Source: Halobacillus sp. Marseille-P3879 (GTDB lineage Bacteria; Bacillota; Bacilli; Bacillales; Halobacillaceae). From it: DNA of 64,000 nucleotides. Made by a program: the position numbers and the translations under genes. Location: the NCBI RefSeq assembly GCF_900240285.1, contig NZ_OESS01000004.1:62001-126000 (forward strand), given 5' to 3'. A model generated the notes under the pieces. The model saw only the letters and a list, made by a program, of their open reading frames with translations. It was not told where the DNA came from and did no database searches. The stretch's first letter is position 1, and each line of letters opens with the position of its first letter. Shown one piece after another: positions 34,932 to 43,629 of this stretch.

Positions 34932-36086
34932 CTATTTGGAAATCCCGTATTGATTATCAGATTCCGCATACTTATTAAATCTGCGCTGAAACCAGTAAAA
35001 CAGATGGGTTACAATAACTTTTATAATCGCGTAACCAGGGATGGCAACAATCACACCGATAACACCAAATAAATGCCCTGCTGTTAAAAGGACAAATATA
35101 ATGGTAACCGGATGAACGTGAAGTCTTTTCCCCATGATCTGCGGAGAAATAAACTTGCCTTCTAACAACTGCACAACCGTCCATACGAGAGCGAGTTTTA
35201 ACAGCATAAAAGGAGAAGTGACGATGGCTATGATCAGTGCCGGGATGATGGCAATCATCGGTCCCAGGTAAGGCACGACACTAGTTACACTGGCAATCGC
35301 GGCCAACAGCAAAGCATAATCCAGACCAATGATAAGAAAACCAATATACATCATAACCCCTATACAAAAACTTACGATGATCTGGCCTTGAATATAAGCA
35401 CTTAGCTGATGGTCGATCCCTTTAAACACACTGGAAAGCTCAGGTCTAACTTTTGGGGGAAAGACCTTTAATATCATGTTCGGAAACTTCTCACCATCTT
35501 TTAATAGATAAAAGAGGATAAAAGGCAGAGTCACAATAGCCACGATCACATTTGTCACCGTGGAAATAAAGTTGGTAATACCTTCTACTGTATTGCCGGC
35601 ATAAGAAGAAAAGTTATCAGAAACCTGACTGAGCGTTCCTTCCAGGTCTTCGAATAAATTGTTATAATAATTGGCGAAGATAGAGTTTCGGAGCCAGTTG
35701 TCGACCGAGCCTGCCATTTCTATTAAGTACTCTGGCAGTTCTTTGGACAGACTTATAAACTGGCGCTCTAAAAAAGGGATAATTAAAAATACCAGAAGCG
35801 TTATCAAACCTGCTACCAGAGCAATCGTAACTAATATTCCCCACACTCTTTTTATGCCCAGCCGTTCAAGCAAGACAATAAACGGCCGAAGCAAATAGTA
35901 GACTACCACCGTAAATAAGACAGGTAAAGCAATAGTTTCAAGAAAGATAACAATAGGATGAAAAATAAAGGAAACCTGGGTATAAACAAGTACATTCAAC
36001 CCGATAAATAAAAGAATCGCTAATATGTAAAGTAAATTCCTTCCACCAAAGAAACGAATCATTGGCGTAGATTCCCACTTATCCAT
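34932..36086 (-). CDS. AI-2E family membrane transporter/permease
   Basis: 384 residues, eight or so helices with the characteristic extracytoplasmic coiled region near 100-210 and the C-terminal PxLGPMIAIIPALIIA block (VPYLGPMIAIIP near 275-290). The family covers autoinducer exporters and Na+/H+-type salt-tolerance proteins; role here unknown. ATG 36086 follows GGGGAGGGAAAGCC. Convergent with the GNAT gene. Confidence 0.87.
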   Translation of the reverse strand: MDKWESTPMIRFFGGRNLLYILAILLFIGLNVLVYTQVSFIFHPIVIFLETIALPVLFTVVVYYLLRPFIVLLERLGIKRVWGILVTIALVAGLITLLVFLIIPFLERQFISLSKELPEYLIEMAGSVDNWLRNSIFANYYNNLFEDLEGTLSQVSDNFSSYAGNTVEGITNFISTVTNVIVAIVTLPFILFYLLKDGEKFPNMILKVFPPKVRPELSSVFKGIDHQLSAYIQGQIIVSFCIGVMMYIGFLIIGLDYALLLAAIASVTSVVPYLGPMIAIIPALIIAIVTSPFMLLKLALVWTVVQLLEGKFISPQIMGKRLHVHPVTIIFVLLTAGHLFGVIGVIVAIPGYAIIKVIVTHLFYWFQRRFNKYAESDNQYGISK

Positions 36087-36125
36087 GGCTTTCCCTCCCC
36101 TGATTATTCCATTTTATCATGAGAT

Positions 36126-36152
36126 AAAAAAACGTGCCTGCTTTGAGGCACG
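36126..36152 (-). terminator. Intrinsic terminator of the 31-residue gene
   Basis: Minus strand GCGTGCCT and AGGCACG arms followed by T7 at 36126-36132. Confidence 0.82.
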
Positions 36153-36157
36153 CTTCA

Positions 36158-36253
36158 TTAATATCGTTTGGCCTTACGACTTCTCATAAATTTCCTGATA
36201 ATCGGATAGATCATAGGACCATATTTAATGGCACGTTTAAGTAACCTTCCCAT
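36158..36253 (-). CDS. Small basic 31-residue protein
   Basis: ATG 36253 with GTAGGAGGTTGCAGCG ahead (perfect AGGAGG), TAA 36158 and a terminator immediately after. The protein is a basic, partly hydrophobic single helix (RLLKRAIKYGPMIYPIIRKF, followed by RSRKAKRY). It might bind membrane or nucleic acid by charge, but no family is recognised. The tight ribosome site plus terminator make it more convincing than most frames this short. Confidence 0.65.
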   Translation of the reverse strand: MGRLLKRAIKYGPMIYPIIRKFMRSRKAKRY

Positions 36254-36331
36254 CGCTGCAACCTCCTACCCGAAATGGTTTGTTAAAGATATTGTTTCCC
36301 TTCTAAACTATTTCTAAAACACGATTGCCGT

Positions 36332-37348
36332 CTATCCTAGAATCTGGTGGTACCAATTCCGTGCTTCTGTCACGTCTTTTGTGCCATGAATGAGGACGCG
36401 GCCATCTTTAAAAAACACCATCCGACGATCTTCTTTGTGATACGACAGCAAGAATGGGTTCTGTTCAATATGACCGTCTGTTAAGACAGCCCGGACTTCG
36501 TTTAAATCTCTGTCTATTTTGTAAGGAGGCCGGATTTGCACTGTATCCCTGCCGCATAATACGGCTGTCTTCGTCTGGTGCTCCGGTAAGAGGTAAGGAT
36601 ACGAAGGATGTTTACCGCACGACGTACAATCCTCCCGCTTCGCCCTGTCTACTTTCATCTTCGTATAATGATGGTTCCATAAATCGAACGTTATGAATCT
36701 GCCTGTCAATGCTTGTGTGTCTTCCACTAAAATTTTCAAAGCTTCTGTCACTTGATGGGCGGTAACCATCTGAACAGCCGGGCTGATGACACCAGCCGTC
36801 TCACAAGTAGCACCTCCAATAGGAACGGATTGCAGTAAGCACTGAAGACAAGGAGTTTCTTGCGGAATGATCGTGTAACTCATCCCATGACTGCCGACAC
36901 ACCCACCATAAATCCAGGGAACGCTGTGCTTTTGGCATACATCGTTAACCAGCATTCTTGTATCAAAATTATCGGTCCCGTCAAGAACGACGTCCACTCC
37001 TTCAATTAATGTTTCTAATTCCTCGCGCTGTACGTCCATGATGTGCCCTTGTATATCGATTTCCGAATTAATTTTTTTTAATTTTTTTTCTGCTGCTTTC
37101 GCTTTCGGCATTCGACGACCGGCATCTTCCTCCGTAAAAAGCTGCTGCCTTTGAAGATTACTCCATTCCACGTAATCGCGATCAACGATTGTAACTTTAC
37201 CAACCCCTCCACGGACAAGCTGTTCTGCACTGCTCGTCCCAAGGGCGCCGCAGCCAATCAGCAATACATGCTTCTTCTTCAGCTTTTCCTGCCCCTGTTC
37301 TCCAATCGGGCGAAAAAGCTGCTGGCGGGAATAACGATCTAATGTCAT
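36332..37348 (-). CDS. thiF: ThiF/MoeB-family adenylyltransferase (E1-like)
   Basis: 338 residues. Nucleotide-binding motif GCGALGTSSAEQLVRGGVG near 33-51, activating VDRDYVEWSNLQRQQLF near 57-73, and two zinc CxxC pairs (CLQC near 170 and CTSC near 245). It adenylylates the C-terminus of a sulfur carrier such as ThiS or MoaD. The last 80 residues (after HQTKTAVLCGRDTVQ) form an extra C-terminal region found in many Bacillus ThiF. No thi or moa neighbour is present, so the partner is unsure. ATG 37348. Confidence 0.9.
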   Translation of the reverse strand: MTLDRYSRQQLFRPIGEQGQEKLKKKHVLLIGCGALGTSSAEQLVRGGVGKVTIVDRDYVEWSNLQRQQLFTEEDAGRRMPKAKAAEKKLKKINSEIDIQGHIMDVQREELETLIEGVDVVLDGTDNFDTRMLVNDVCQKHSVPWIYGGCVGSHGMSYTIIPQETPCLQCLLQSVPIGGATCETAGVISPAVQMVTAHQVTEALKILVEDTQALTGRFITFDLWNHHYTKMKVDRAKREDCTSCGKHPSYPYLLPEHQTKTAVLCGRDTVQIRPPYKIDRDLNEVRAVLTDGHIEQNPFLLSYHKEDRRMVFFKDGRVLIHGTKDVTEARNWYHQILG

Positions 37349-37393
37349 TCTGGACCTCCATTAATGCTTGATACTTTTAATATTATCACGAAG

Positions 37394-38194
37394 CTACCTC
37401 ATTACGCTTCCTCCGGATATTTTCAGAGACTCACCAATGATGTTGGAAGAAGCATCGGATAATAAGAATATAATCGTACGCGCTACTTCCAAAGGAGTGC
37501 TTAACTGTCCGGACGGGATGCCTGCTTTTGCTTTTTCCAGCTGGTCTTCAAAGCTTCTCCCTTCACGCTCCCCTTTGCTTTTAATCGCCTGCTGCCCCAT
37601 TTCTGTGTCTACATAACCCGGACAGACGGCATTTACACGGATGTTGTGTTCAACAGCTTCTAAAGCAAAGGACTGAGTAAACCCTGTAATGGCAAACTTA
37701 GATCCACTGTACGCTGTGTTGCCGTGCGTGCCTCTCAAACCGGAAAGTGATGAAAGGTTAACGATTGCACCGTGATTTAACGTCTTCATATGTGCATAGA
37801 CTTCCTGAGTAAGTAAAACAGTGGAGAAATAATTCAGCTCCATTACAGAGCGCAGCTCATCTTCAGTTAAGTATTCTAATGCATTCCCTCCGATCACGCC
37901 TGCCGAGTTGACCAATCCTGAAATCGTTCCAAATGTCTGCTGAGACTCCTCTACCAGCCTCCTTCGATCTTCCGCCTGATTAAGGTCAGCTGGACAGACA
38001 AATACTTCCCCTGAGGAACGAACCTGTTCACATTCTTGTTTCAACCCTTTGAGCTTCTCTTTATTTCTGCCGGTAACAGTAACACGGGCGCCGGCCTTTA
38101 CTGCTTCGACAGCTGCTTCATATCCAATACCCCCCGTCGCCCCTGTAATTAACACGTGCTGCTCTGCTAAGGCTTCGTTTGAAAATACGTTCAT
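37394..38194 (-). CDS. Short-chain dehydrogenase/reductase
   Basis: 266 residues. NAD(P) motif TGATGGIG near 17-24, the NSAGVIGG loop near 92, Ser in NLSSLSG near 146 and the YSGSK catalytic tetrad near 161. GGSVMR ends the chain. Substrate unknown. ATG 38194 with AAAAGGAGG. Upstream lies the 51-residue gene on the same strand with its own terminator. Confidence 0.9.
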   Translation of the reverse strand: MNVFSNEALAEQHVLITGATGGIGYEAAVEAVKAGARVTVTGRNKEKLKGLKQECEQVRSSGEVFVCPADLNQAEDRRRLVEESQQTFGTISGLVNSAGVIGGNALEYLTEDELRSVMELNYFSTVLLTQEVYAHMKTLNHGAIVNLSSLSGLRGTHGNTAYSGSKFAITGFTQSFALEAVEHNIRVNAVCPGYVDTEMGQQAIKSKGEREGRSFEDQLEKAKAGIPSGQLSTPLEVARTIIFLLSDASSNIIGESLKISGGSVMR

Positions 38195-38255
38195 CGTATG
38201 ACCTCCTTTTTATGAGTAAGATAGCACATCCAGGCACGATTCAAACGTTTTTCCA

Positions 38256-38298
38256 TAAAAAAATCAACGTCTCAGATTGTTAATCTTCAGACGTTGAT
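38256..38298 (-). terminator. Intrinsic terminator of the 51-residue gene
   Basis: Minus-strand ATCAACGTCT and AGACGTTGAT arms, then T7 (38256-38262). Confidence 0.82.
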
Positions 38299-38377
38299 CC
38301 ACGGAACGGCCATAGGGACGTTCATCGTTATTTGTTTGTTAAAGTTTCGCATAGCTACTGTCACCACTTCTTAAAGT

Positions 38378-38533
38378 TTATTTCCGTTTGTTTTTACGGA
38401 AAGGCATTAGAAGTTTACCGCTTCTTGTACGCTTCACTTTAGTGGAAGCCGCCTGATGAGATTCCTTAGCTTCCTCACTATTCTTGTAATCCTGGTCGAA
38501 TAGCTCGCGAGCCTTGGAATAAAGCATTGTCAT
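38378..38533 (-). CDS. Small basic 51-residue protein
   Basis: ATG 38533 preceded by AAGGGAGGTTTTGACA (AGGGAGG, spacing 8). TAA at 38378 and a terminator 80 bases later. The chain is Lys/Arg/Glu-rich with no hydrophobic stretch (YSKARELFDQDYKNSEEAK then KVKRTRSGKLLMPF). An alternative ATG two codons later exists. No family recognised. Too short for common length cut-offs. Confidence 0.65.
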   Translation of the reverse strand: MTMLYSKARELFDQDYKNSEEAKESHQAASTKVKRTRSGKLLMPFRKNKRK

Positions 38534-38776
38534 TGTCAAAACCTCCCTTTTTGTAGTATATAAGGCAATTCCCGCTGTTTTTTGATCTAAAACTAAGGAA
38601 TTTAAGGAAATTTTACTCTGTATAGGGGGGGTAGCGCAATAGTTTTTTTTACAATTTTTATGACAAAATTCGGTGATTATTTTACTACAATCATTTGTTT
38701 GCCAAGCAGATGAGTAGAATCTTGATTTGGCGGTGTTTATAATGGGTATTACCAGATACTTAGAAGGAGGTTTTGT

Positions 38777-39337
38777 ATGATTAAGGTTGCGGCTCTTGTG
38801 GGAAGCATACGCAAGGACTCTTACAATATGAAGTTAACTCAGTTTATGAAAGATAGATATCGTGACCATTTTGATATCCAGGTGGTAACGATTCGTGATC
38901 TAGCTCATTATGATCAGGATATCGAGGAAGAAGCCCCGGCTTCTGTACAACGGTTTAAATCAGAAGTTGCGGAAGCTGATGCTTTTCTTATTGTTACACC
39001 CGAATTTAATCACTCGATTCCTGGTGTACTTAAGAATGCGCTCGACTGGCTGTCACGCGGTGATCGTGAGATGGCAAACAAAGCAACATTTATTGCCGGA
39101 GCGACGATGGGGGCTCTAGGTACCGTTCGTGCGCAAATGCAGCTCCGCCAGATTTTAAATTCACCTGGTATGGGAGCTAATGTACTACCTGGAAACGAAA
39201 TCTTGATTGGTTCTGTACAAAATAAAATCGATGAAAACGGAAAGCTGACTGATCCACAAACCATTGATTTCATTGATAACGTAGTTGATCAATTTATTCC
39301 TTTCGTGGAAGCCCAGAAAGAGAAAGTTCATTCCTAG
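38777..39337 (+). CDS. NAD(P)H-dependent FMN reductase family protein
   Basis: 186 residues, flavodoxin-like. FMN phosphate loop is GSIRKDSYN near 9-17, with TPEFNHSIPGVLKNALDW near 75-92 as the second signature. Family members act as azo, quinone or chromate reductases. ATG 38777 has GAAGGAGG 7-8 bases upstream. Followed by the dispersed repeat (copy B). Confidence 0.9.
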   Translation: MIKVAALVGSIRKDSYNMKLTQFMKDRYRDHFDIQVVTIRDLAHYDQDIEEEAPASVQRFKSEVAEADAFLIVTPEFNHSIPGVLKNALDWLSRGDREMANKATFIAGATMGALGTVRAQMQLRQILNSPGMGANVLPGNEILIGSVQNKIDENGKLTDPQTIDFIDNVVDQFIPFVEAQKEKVHS

Positions 39338-39380
39338 CACCTGTCAGGTCTCTCGTCAGCTGCTGCAAAAAATGAACCCA

Positions 39381-39516
39381 AAAAATTGAACCGTATAAAC
39401 GCAGATCATTAGCGTAGTCAAAATGCGTAGACTTCTGTAGGAAAAGTGTGAATCGAAGACCCCCTCTTTTGGCACTTAATAATCCGAACTGATTTCAATA
39501 ATCGTTCGGATTATTA
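39381..39516 (+). repeat. Dispersed intergenic repeat, copy B, ending in a terminator hairpin
   Basis: About 136 bases homologous to 8926-9070: TTGAACCGTATAAAC, TTAGCGTAGTCAAAATGC, GGAAAAGTG, AATCCGAAC...GTTCGGATT (39480-39512) and TTATTAT. Orientation relative to the flanking genes is also the same: after a plus gene and before a convergent minus gene. Copy B keeps more of the middle (CGAAGACCCCC) than copy A. Confidence 0.75.
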
Positions 39517-39556
39517 TTATGCTTTATTCGTTTTTCCCCAACTCCTTTTCATAAAG

Positions 39557-40852
39557 TTATTTAGGAAGCGGCCCAGCTTCTATTAATAAATCCACCAAGT
39601 GTAAGGCTTCGATTTGGTCTTGCAATCCATGTCGCTCGATGCCAAGCTTCATTTGTAATAAGCAGCCTGGATTTGTCGTTACTACTGCATCCGGCCTGCG
39701 ATCCTTTACGTCGAACATTTTTAAATCGAGGATTTCCATTGATTCATCGTAGTTTACGAGATTATAAATGCCAGCTGAACCACAGCAGAAGTCGGGCCGT
39801 TCCAGCTCTTTTATTTGAATACCAGGGATCGAATTAAGCAGGATTCTTGGCTCCTCGCATACTCTTTGAACATTCGTCATATGGCATGAAGGCTGATACG
39901 AAATGATTCGTCGAATTGAGTTAGTAAATGTGAGACCGTCCAGTTCTACGAGGACTTCAGAAATATCTCTTACTTTATCGGCAAATTCTCTTGCACGTTC
40001 ATGCCACACCGTACCTTGTTCAAATAACTGGGGGTATTCCTTCATTTTAGCGCCGCAGCCTCCAGCATTATTCACAATATAATCCACATCTTCAATATCA
40101 AAGGCTTCAATATTACGCATTGCCAGTTCTTTAGCCGACTCACCTTTTCCAGAATGAGAGTGAAGAGCTCCACAACATGTCTGTTCCTTAGGCATAAGGA
40201 CTTCCGCTCCTGCAAGCCGCAATAGCTCTACTGTATTCTTATTAGTCTTAAAGAACACACCGTCCATGACACAGCCCGTAAAGAACGCTACTGTCTTTCT
40301 TAATTTGTAATCCGGTAATACCCTGCGTTTTCGAAATGCTCGCTCAAAAGGACTGGGCAAATCAGGAAGAACGCGCTCAAAACGACTTAAATGCAAGGTT
40401 AATGCAGTTAAATGAGTGGTTTGAACCAGCTTTTGCAGGCCGGATTTTTGATAGAGCCATGTGGCGTTTCCTAACGTCCCCATCCACTTGGCAGAAGGGA
40501 AAAGAGAGTCAAAAACAAACTCTTCAACTTTTTTCTGGGCTGCTGACTTTACATGATGTTCTTCAATAACTTGCTTTGCTCCTTCAAAAATCATTCCATA
40601 CTGTACCTCAGTCGGACAAACTGTTGTACAAGCCATGCAGCCTAAGCATTTTTCGATTGGGTCCTTAAGATCTTCTATCGCGGCTTTGCCTTCTGCAACC
40701 ATTTTCACAAGGTTGATCCGTCCCCTCGGCGAATGTGTTTCTACTTCCATAGTTTCGTAGGTAGGACAAACCGGGAGGCAATAACCGCATTGCACACAAT
40801 CAAAGATTTTATCGTAGTTTACCTTCTCCTGGATTTCCTGTAGATTATTCAT
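39557..40852 (-). CDS. glcF: Glycolate oxidase iron-sulfur subunit (GlcF)
   Basis: 431 residues. Two ferredoxin-type clusters are visible: CVQCGYCLPVCP near residue 19 and CLGCMACTTVCP near 69, followed by two CCG domains (CCGALHSHSG near 222 and CCGSAGIYN near 350). It passes electrons from GlcD to the respiratory chain. Start ATG 40852 overlaps the GlcD stop by 8 bases, so translation is coupled. B. subtilis counterpart is YsfD. No GlcE subunit, as in that species. Confidence 0.92.
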   Translation of the reverse strand: MNNLQEIQEKVNYDKIFDCVQCGYCLPVCPTYETMEVETHSPRGRINLVKMVAEGKAAIEDLKDPIEKCLGCMACTTVCPTEVQYGMIFEGAKQVIEEHHVKSAAQKKVEEFVFDSLFPSAKWMGTLGNATWLYQKSGLQKLVQTTHLTALTLHLSRFERVLPDLPSPFERAFRKRRVLPDYKLRKTVAFFTGCVMDGVFFKTNKNTVELLRLAGAEVLMPKEQTCCGALHSHSGKGESAKELAMRNIEAFDIEDVDYIVNNAGGCGAKMKEYPQLFEQGTVWHERAREFADKVRDISEVLVELDGLTFTNSIRRIISYQPSCHMTNVQRVCEEPRILLNSIPGIQIKELERPDFCCGSAGIYNLVNYDESMEILDLKMFDVKDRRPDAVVTTNPGCLLQMKLGIERHGLQDQIEALHLVDLLIEAGPLPK

Positions 40853-42248
40853 CGCGCAGCACCAACTTTTGTCCTTGCTCAGGGAAGATCTTCCCCGGGT
40901 TAAGAATGTTATTAGGATCCCAGCTCTCCTTAATTCTTTTCATTAAATCCAGCCCGGCTGCCCCAAGTTCGTTTTCCATAAATGGTGCTTTCATTGTTCC
41001 TATCCCATGTTCCCCTGAAAGCGTGCCACCTAGATCAATTGCAGCCTGGAATAATTCTTCTACGGCTGATTCCACCCTTGCCATTTCTTCCTGGTCTCTC
41101 TTATCACACAATACATTTGGATGAAGATTTCCATCCCCGGCGTGTCCGAAAACGACCACTTCTACATGATATTTTTTTCTTATATCGTTTAACCGTTCCA
41201 GCATATCGGGAATTTTACTTCGTGGCACAGTGGCATCTTCTGATACTTTTGTCGGTTTGATTTTGGCAATGGCCGGAGAAACTTGCTTCCTTGCATGCCA
41301 CACCCGTTCTGCCTCCTCTTTCGTCTCTGGTATCGTAATCCGATCTGCCCCAGCTTGTTCCATAATCACGTTAAGAAGTTCAGTTTCTGCTTTTATCGCT
41401 TCAGGCTGGCCATCCAGCTCAATAATAACAACAGCGCCGGCATCCATGGGGAGTCCTGCCGGGTGAAAATCCTCAACCGCCCGGATACATGCCTGATCCA
41501 TGAACTCCATCTTTGCGGGTAGTATTCCTGAGCTCAGTGTTGTTGAAATCGCCTGTCCTGCCGTTCTTACTTCAGCAAAAGAGACCATAATTGTTTGGTA
41601 AGCAGGCGGCTTTGGCACAAGTTTCAATGTAGCTTCGGTAATCACTCCAAGTGTCCCTTCACAACCTACGATCAATTTCGTTAAGTCAAAACCGGTTACA
41701 TTTTTAATAGTACGTCCGCCCGTCCTTATAATTTCCCCTTCAGGCGTTACTACTTCTAAACCAATGACAGAATCCTTGGTTACTCCGTATTTCAATCCTC
41801 GGGGTCCTCCGGAATTCTCTGCTAGATTGCCGCCAATCGTTGAGACATGGGCACTGCTCGGATCAGGCGCATACATTAAACCATAGCCTTCAGCTTCTTT
41901 ATTAATATCTGCTGTGTGTACACTCGGAGAAACGGTTACAATTAAATCCCCTGCCTGCATTTCTATTTTTTGTGGCCATTGGGACATATCTAAAACAATT
42001 CCTCCATGCACAGGGAGCGGGCCTCCACTTAAACAAGTACCTGCGCCTCTTGGATATACCGGAACTTTATAATCGTTTGCAATCTTCAGGAGCGTGGCTG
42101 CTTCATATTTATTTTTCACTTGCACAACAACTTCGGGCAGATACTCACCAAAAGAAGCATCGAAGCTGTAACTGTACCGATCGGCTAATTGGGTTAAAAT
42201 CTGCTTTTCGGGAAGGTCCTGCATAATCCTGTCCAACCAGCTGTTCAT
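40845..42248 (-). CDS. glcD: Glycolate oxidase FAD-binding subunit (GlcD)
   Basis: 467 residues, FAD-linked oxidase. FAD-binding PCMH domain at about 35-215 (PVYPRGAGTCLSGG, IGGNLAENSGGPRGLKYG, LIVGCEGTLGVITEATL), then a C-terminal domain with VFGHAGDGNLHPN and GEHGIGTMK. Oxidises glycolate to glyoxylate, or D-lactate in some members. ATG 42248 with GAAGGGC 8 bases upstream; the longer frame to 42266 would start at a TTG without a ribosome site. Operon with glcF. A cre-like element in the divergent region could add carbon control. Confidence 0.92.
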   Translation of the reverse strand: MNSWLDRIMQDLPEKQILTQLADRYSYSFDASFGEYLPEVVVQVKNKYEAATLLKIANDYKVPVYPRGAGTCLSGGPLPVHGGIVLDMSQWPQKIEMQAGDLIVTVSPSVHTADINKEAEGYGLMYAPDPSSAHVSTIGGNLAENSGGPRGLKYGVTKDSVIGLEVVTPEGEIIRTGGRTIKNVTGFDLTKLIVGCEGTLGVITEATLKLVPKPPAYQTIMVSFAEVRTAGQAISTTLSSGILPAKMEFMDQACIRAVEDFHPAGLPMDAGAVVIIELDGQPEAIKAETELLNVIMEQAGADRITIPETKEEAERVWHARKQVSPAIAKIKPTKVSEDATVPRSKIPDMLERLNDIRKKYHVEVVVFGHAGDGNLHPNVLCDKRDQEEMARVESAVEELFQAAIDLGGTLSGEHGIGTMKAPFMENELGAAGLDLMKRIKESWDPNNILNPGKIFPEQGQKLVLRDE

Positions 42249-42333
42249 CTTTAGCCCTTCTTTCAAATAAGTTTATACCAAATTACTTCTGTTTTTATTA
42301 GATCATTTCCTGCCAGTGAGAAAAAGTCTCTCA

Positions 42334-42362
42334 TTGTAAGCGTTACCATGAAGGTATATACT
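42334..42362 (+). promoter_or_regulatory. Promoter of the methyltransferase at 42390
   Basis: TTGTAA and TATACT with exactly 17 bases between. The predicted start is near 42369. The cre-like site overlaps the -35. Confidence 0.6.
42335..42348 (+). promoter_or_regulatory. cre-like element
   Basis: TGTAAGCGTTACCA fits the loose CcpA consensus TGNAANCGNNNNCA. It overlaps the -35 of the plus-strand promoter and lies about 90 bases upstream of glcD. Confidence 0.5.
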
Positions 42363-42389
42363 AGAAGAAAATGACAGGCGGTGAAGGTT

Positions 42390-43436
42390 ATGTTAACGGA
42401 AAAAACAATTCGTCCTCACCCATATTCCAGAAAGCATATCGGAAAGACAGAGAAACTCCCATCCTACCGGGTAGATCTGAGAAGTTATTCGGATAAAGAA
42501 TATAATAAGTTCGTTGCCCTTAACACTGTTAATGACTGGTCTCAATTAAGCTGGAAGGACATTGGGAAGCCCTTTGAAGTTAAAGCAGAATCAAAAGACA
42601 AAACAGCGTGGGAAAACGAACACAAGAAAGCTATGGATCCTCACACCTCCTGGACATATTTTAATAAAGCTTTCCACGAGTGGTTCGTAAAGGATATTCC
42701 CCAAGAAGCACAAGAAGCAAAGAAAGATTTTTATAAAAGTTTACGATCCTTCAATCCTAAAGAAGTAAGACAAGCACTGGGAGGTATCGTTCAACTTCAG
42801 CTTTGGAATTATGTTCACAGAATTCAAGATGGGATTTGGGACCCTCGCGGAAAAAGAGCGCTGTTCGAAGGGCTTGACCTTCAAAAACCAAAAATTCTTT
42901 TCCTTGGAGCCGCCGAAGGGTATGAGGCCATGCAGCTTGGAGCGATGTATCCTGGGGCCGAAATCACTATGGTCGATTATGACGAATACTGCAGGTCGAC
43001 AAGGTTCGCTGAATTTCCAGAGAGCTATCCTTTTTTAGGTGACAATCCGCGGACCGGACAATCCAAAGTTTATTATAAAGATGACTTTACGATTGATTAT
43101 GTAGTGGATGATATACGAAATCTTAACTACGGACGTAAGTTTGATATCGTATTATCTGTAGGATTATTGGAACATTTCCCTGATGAATATAAACATGAGG
43201 TGGCCGATTGGCACAGACGATTTTTAAAGCCTGGTGGTTATGCGATACTTACAACTCCCCGGAACCAGGTTCGATCAAGAGTTTATTATCGCATTATGGC
43301 AGATATAATGAACCATACGTACCGCGAACTTATGACAGTAGAACAGATGGGACTGTATATGTACGAAAATGGTTTTGATATTTTAAGGCATGGATATATT
43401 AAAGTTCATAATGGACTTGTCTGTCAGCCACGATAA
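42390..43436 (+). CDS. Class I SAM-dependent methyltransferase with an extra N-terminal domain
   Basis: 348 residues. The first 160 or so residues form a separate Lys/Trp-rich domain I do not recognise (DKTAWENEHKKAMDPHTSWTY, split by one residue). The methyltransferase domain follows: motif I reads ILFLGAAEGYEAMQLG (the usual D/E-x-G-x-G is changed to LGAAEG), then TMVDYDE (motif II), DDIRNL, and DIVLSVGLLEHFPDEYKHEV with LKPGGYAILTTPRN. Start ATG 42390 follows AGGCGGTGAAGG. Substrate unknown. It is divergent from glcDF. The modified motif I could still bind SAM but deserves a check. Confidence 0.75.
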   Translation: MLTEKTIRPHPYSRKHIGKTEKLPSYRVDLRSYSDKEYNKFVALNTVNDWSQLSWKDIGKPFEVKAESKDKTAWENEHKKAMDPHTSWTYFNKAFHEWFVKDIPQEAQEAKKDFYKSLRSFNPKEVRQALGGIVQLQLWNYVHRIQDGIWDPRGKRALFEGLDLQKPKILFLGAAEGYEAMQLGAMYPGAEITMVDYDEYCRSTRFAEFPESYPFLGDNPRTGQSKVYYKDDFTIDYVVDDIRNLNYGRKFDIVLSVGLLEHFPDEYKHEVADWHRRFLKPGGYAILTTPRNQVRSRVYYRIMADIMNHTYRELMTVEQMGLYMYENGFDILRHGYIKVHNGLVCQPR

Positions 43437-43579
43437 AAAAGAAACAATCGCCTGGAAAGTTAATAGAATTTTGGGGAAGAAGCTTTGAGAAAACAAACAG
43501 GACTCAAGAAGTTTTTCTCTCCTCCAAAGGGGCAGTATCGAGATACCAACCTTCTTATAATAACAGAAGAAACCAAACA

Positions 43580-43610
43580 TCAGGATGTAGAGAAATTCTC
43601 TACATCCTGA
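43580..43610. terminator. Long perfect inverted repeat
   Basis: Arms TCAGGATGTAGAGAA and TTCTCTACATCCTGA around a single central base. It lies 20 bases beyond the stop of the MerR gene, so a terminator for that gene is likely. No strong T-run on the plus strand. Confidence 0.6.
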
Positions 43611-43629
43611 AGCTGATCAACCAGCGAGC

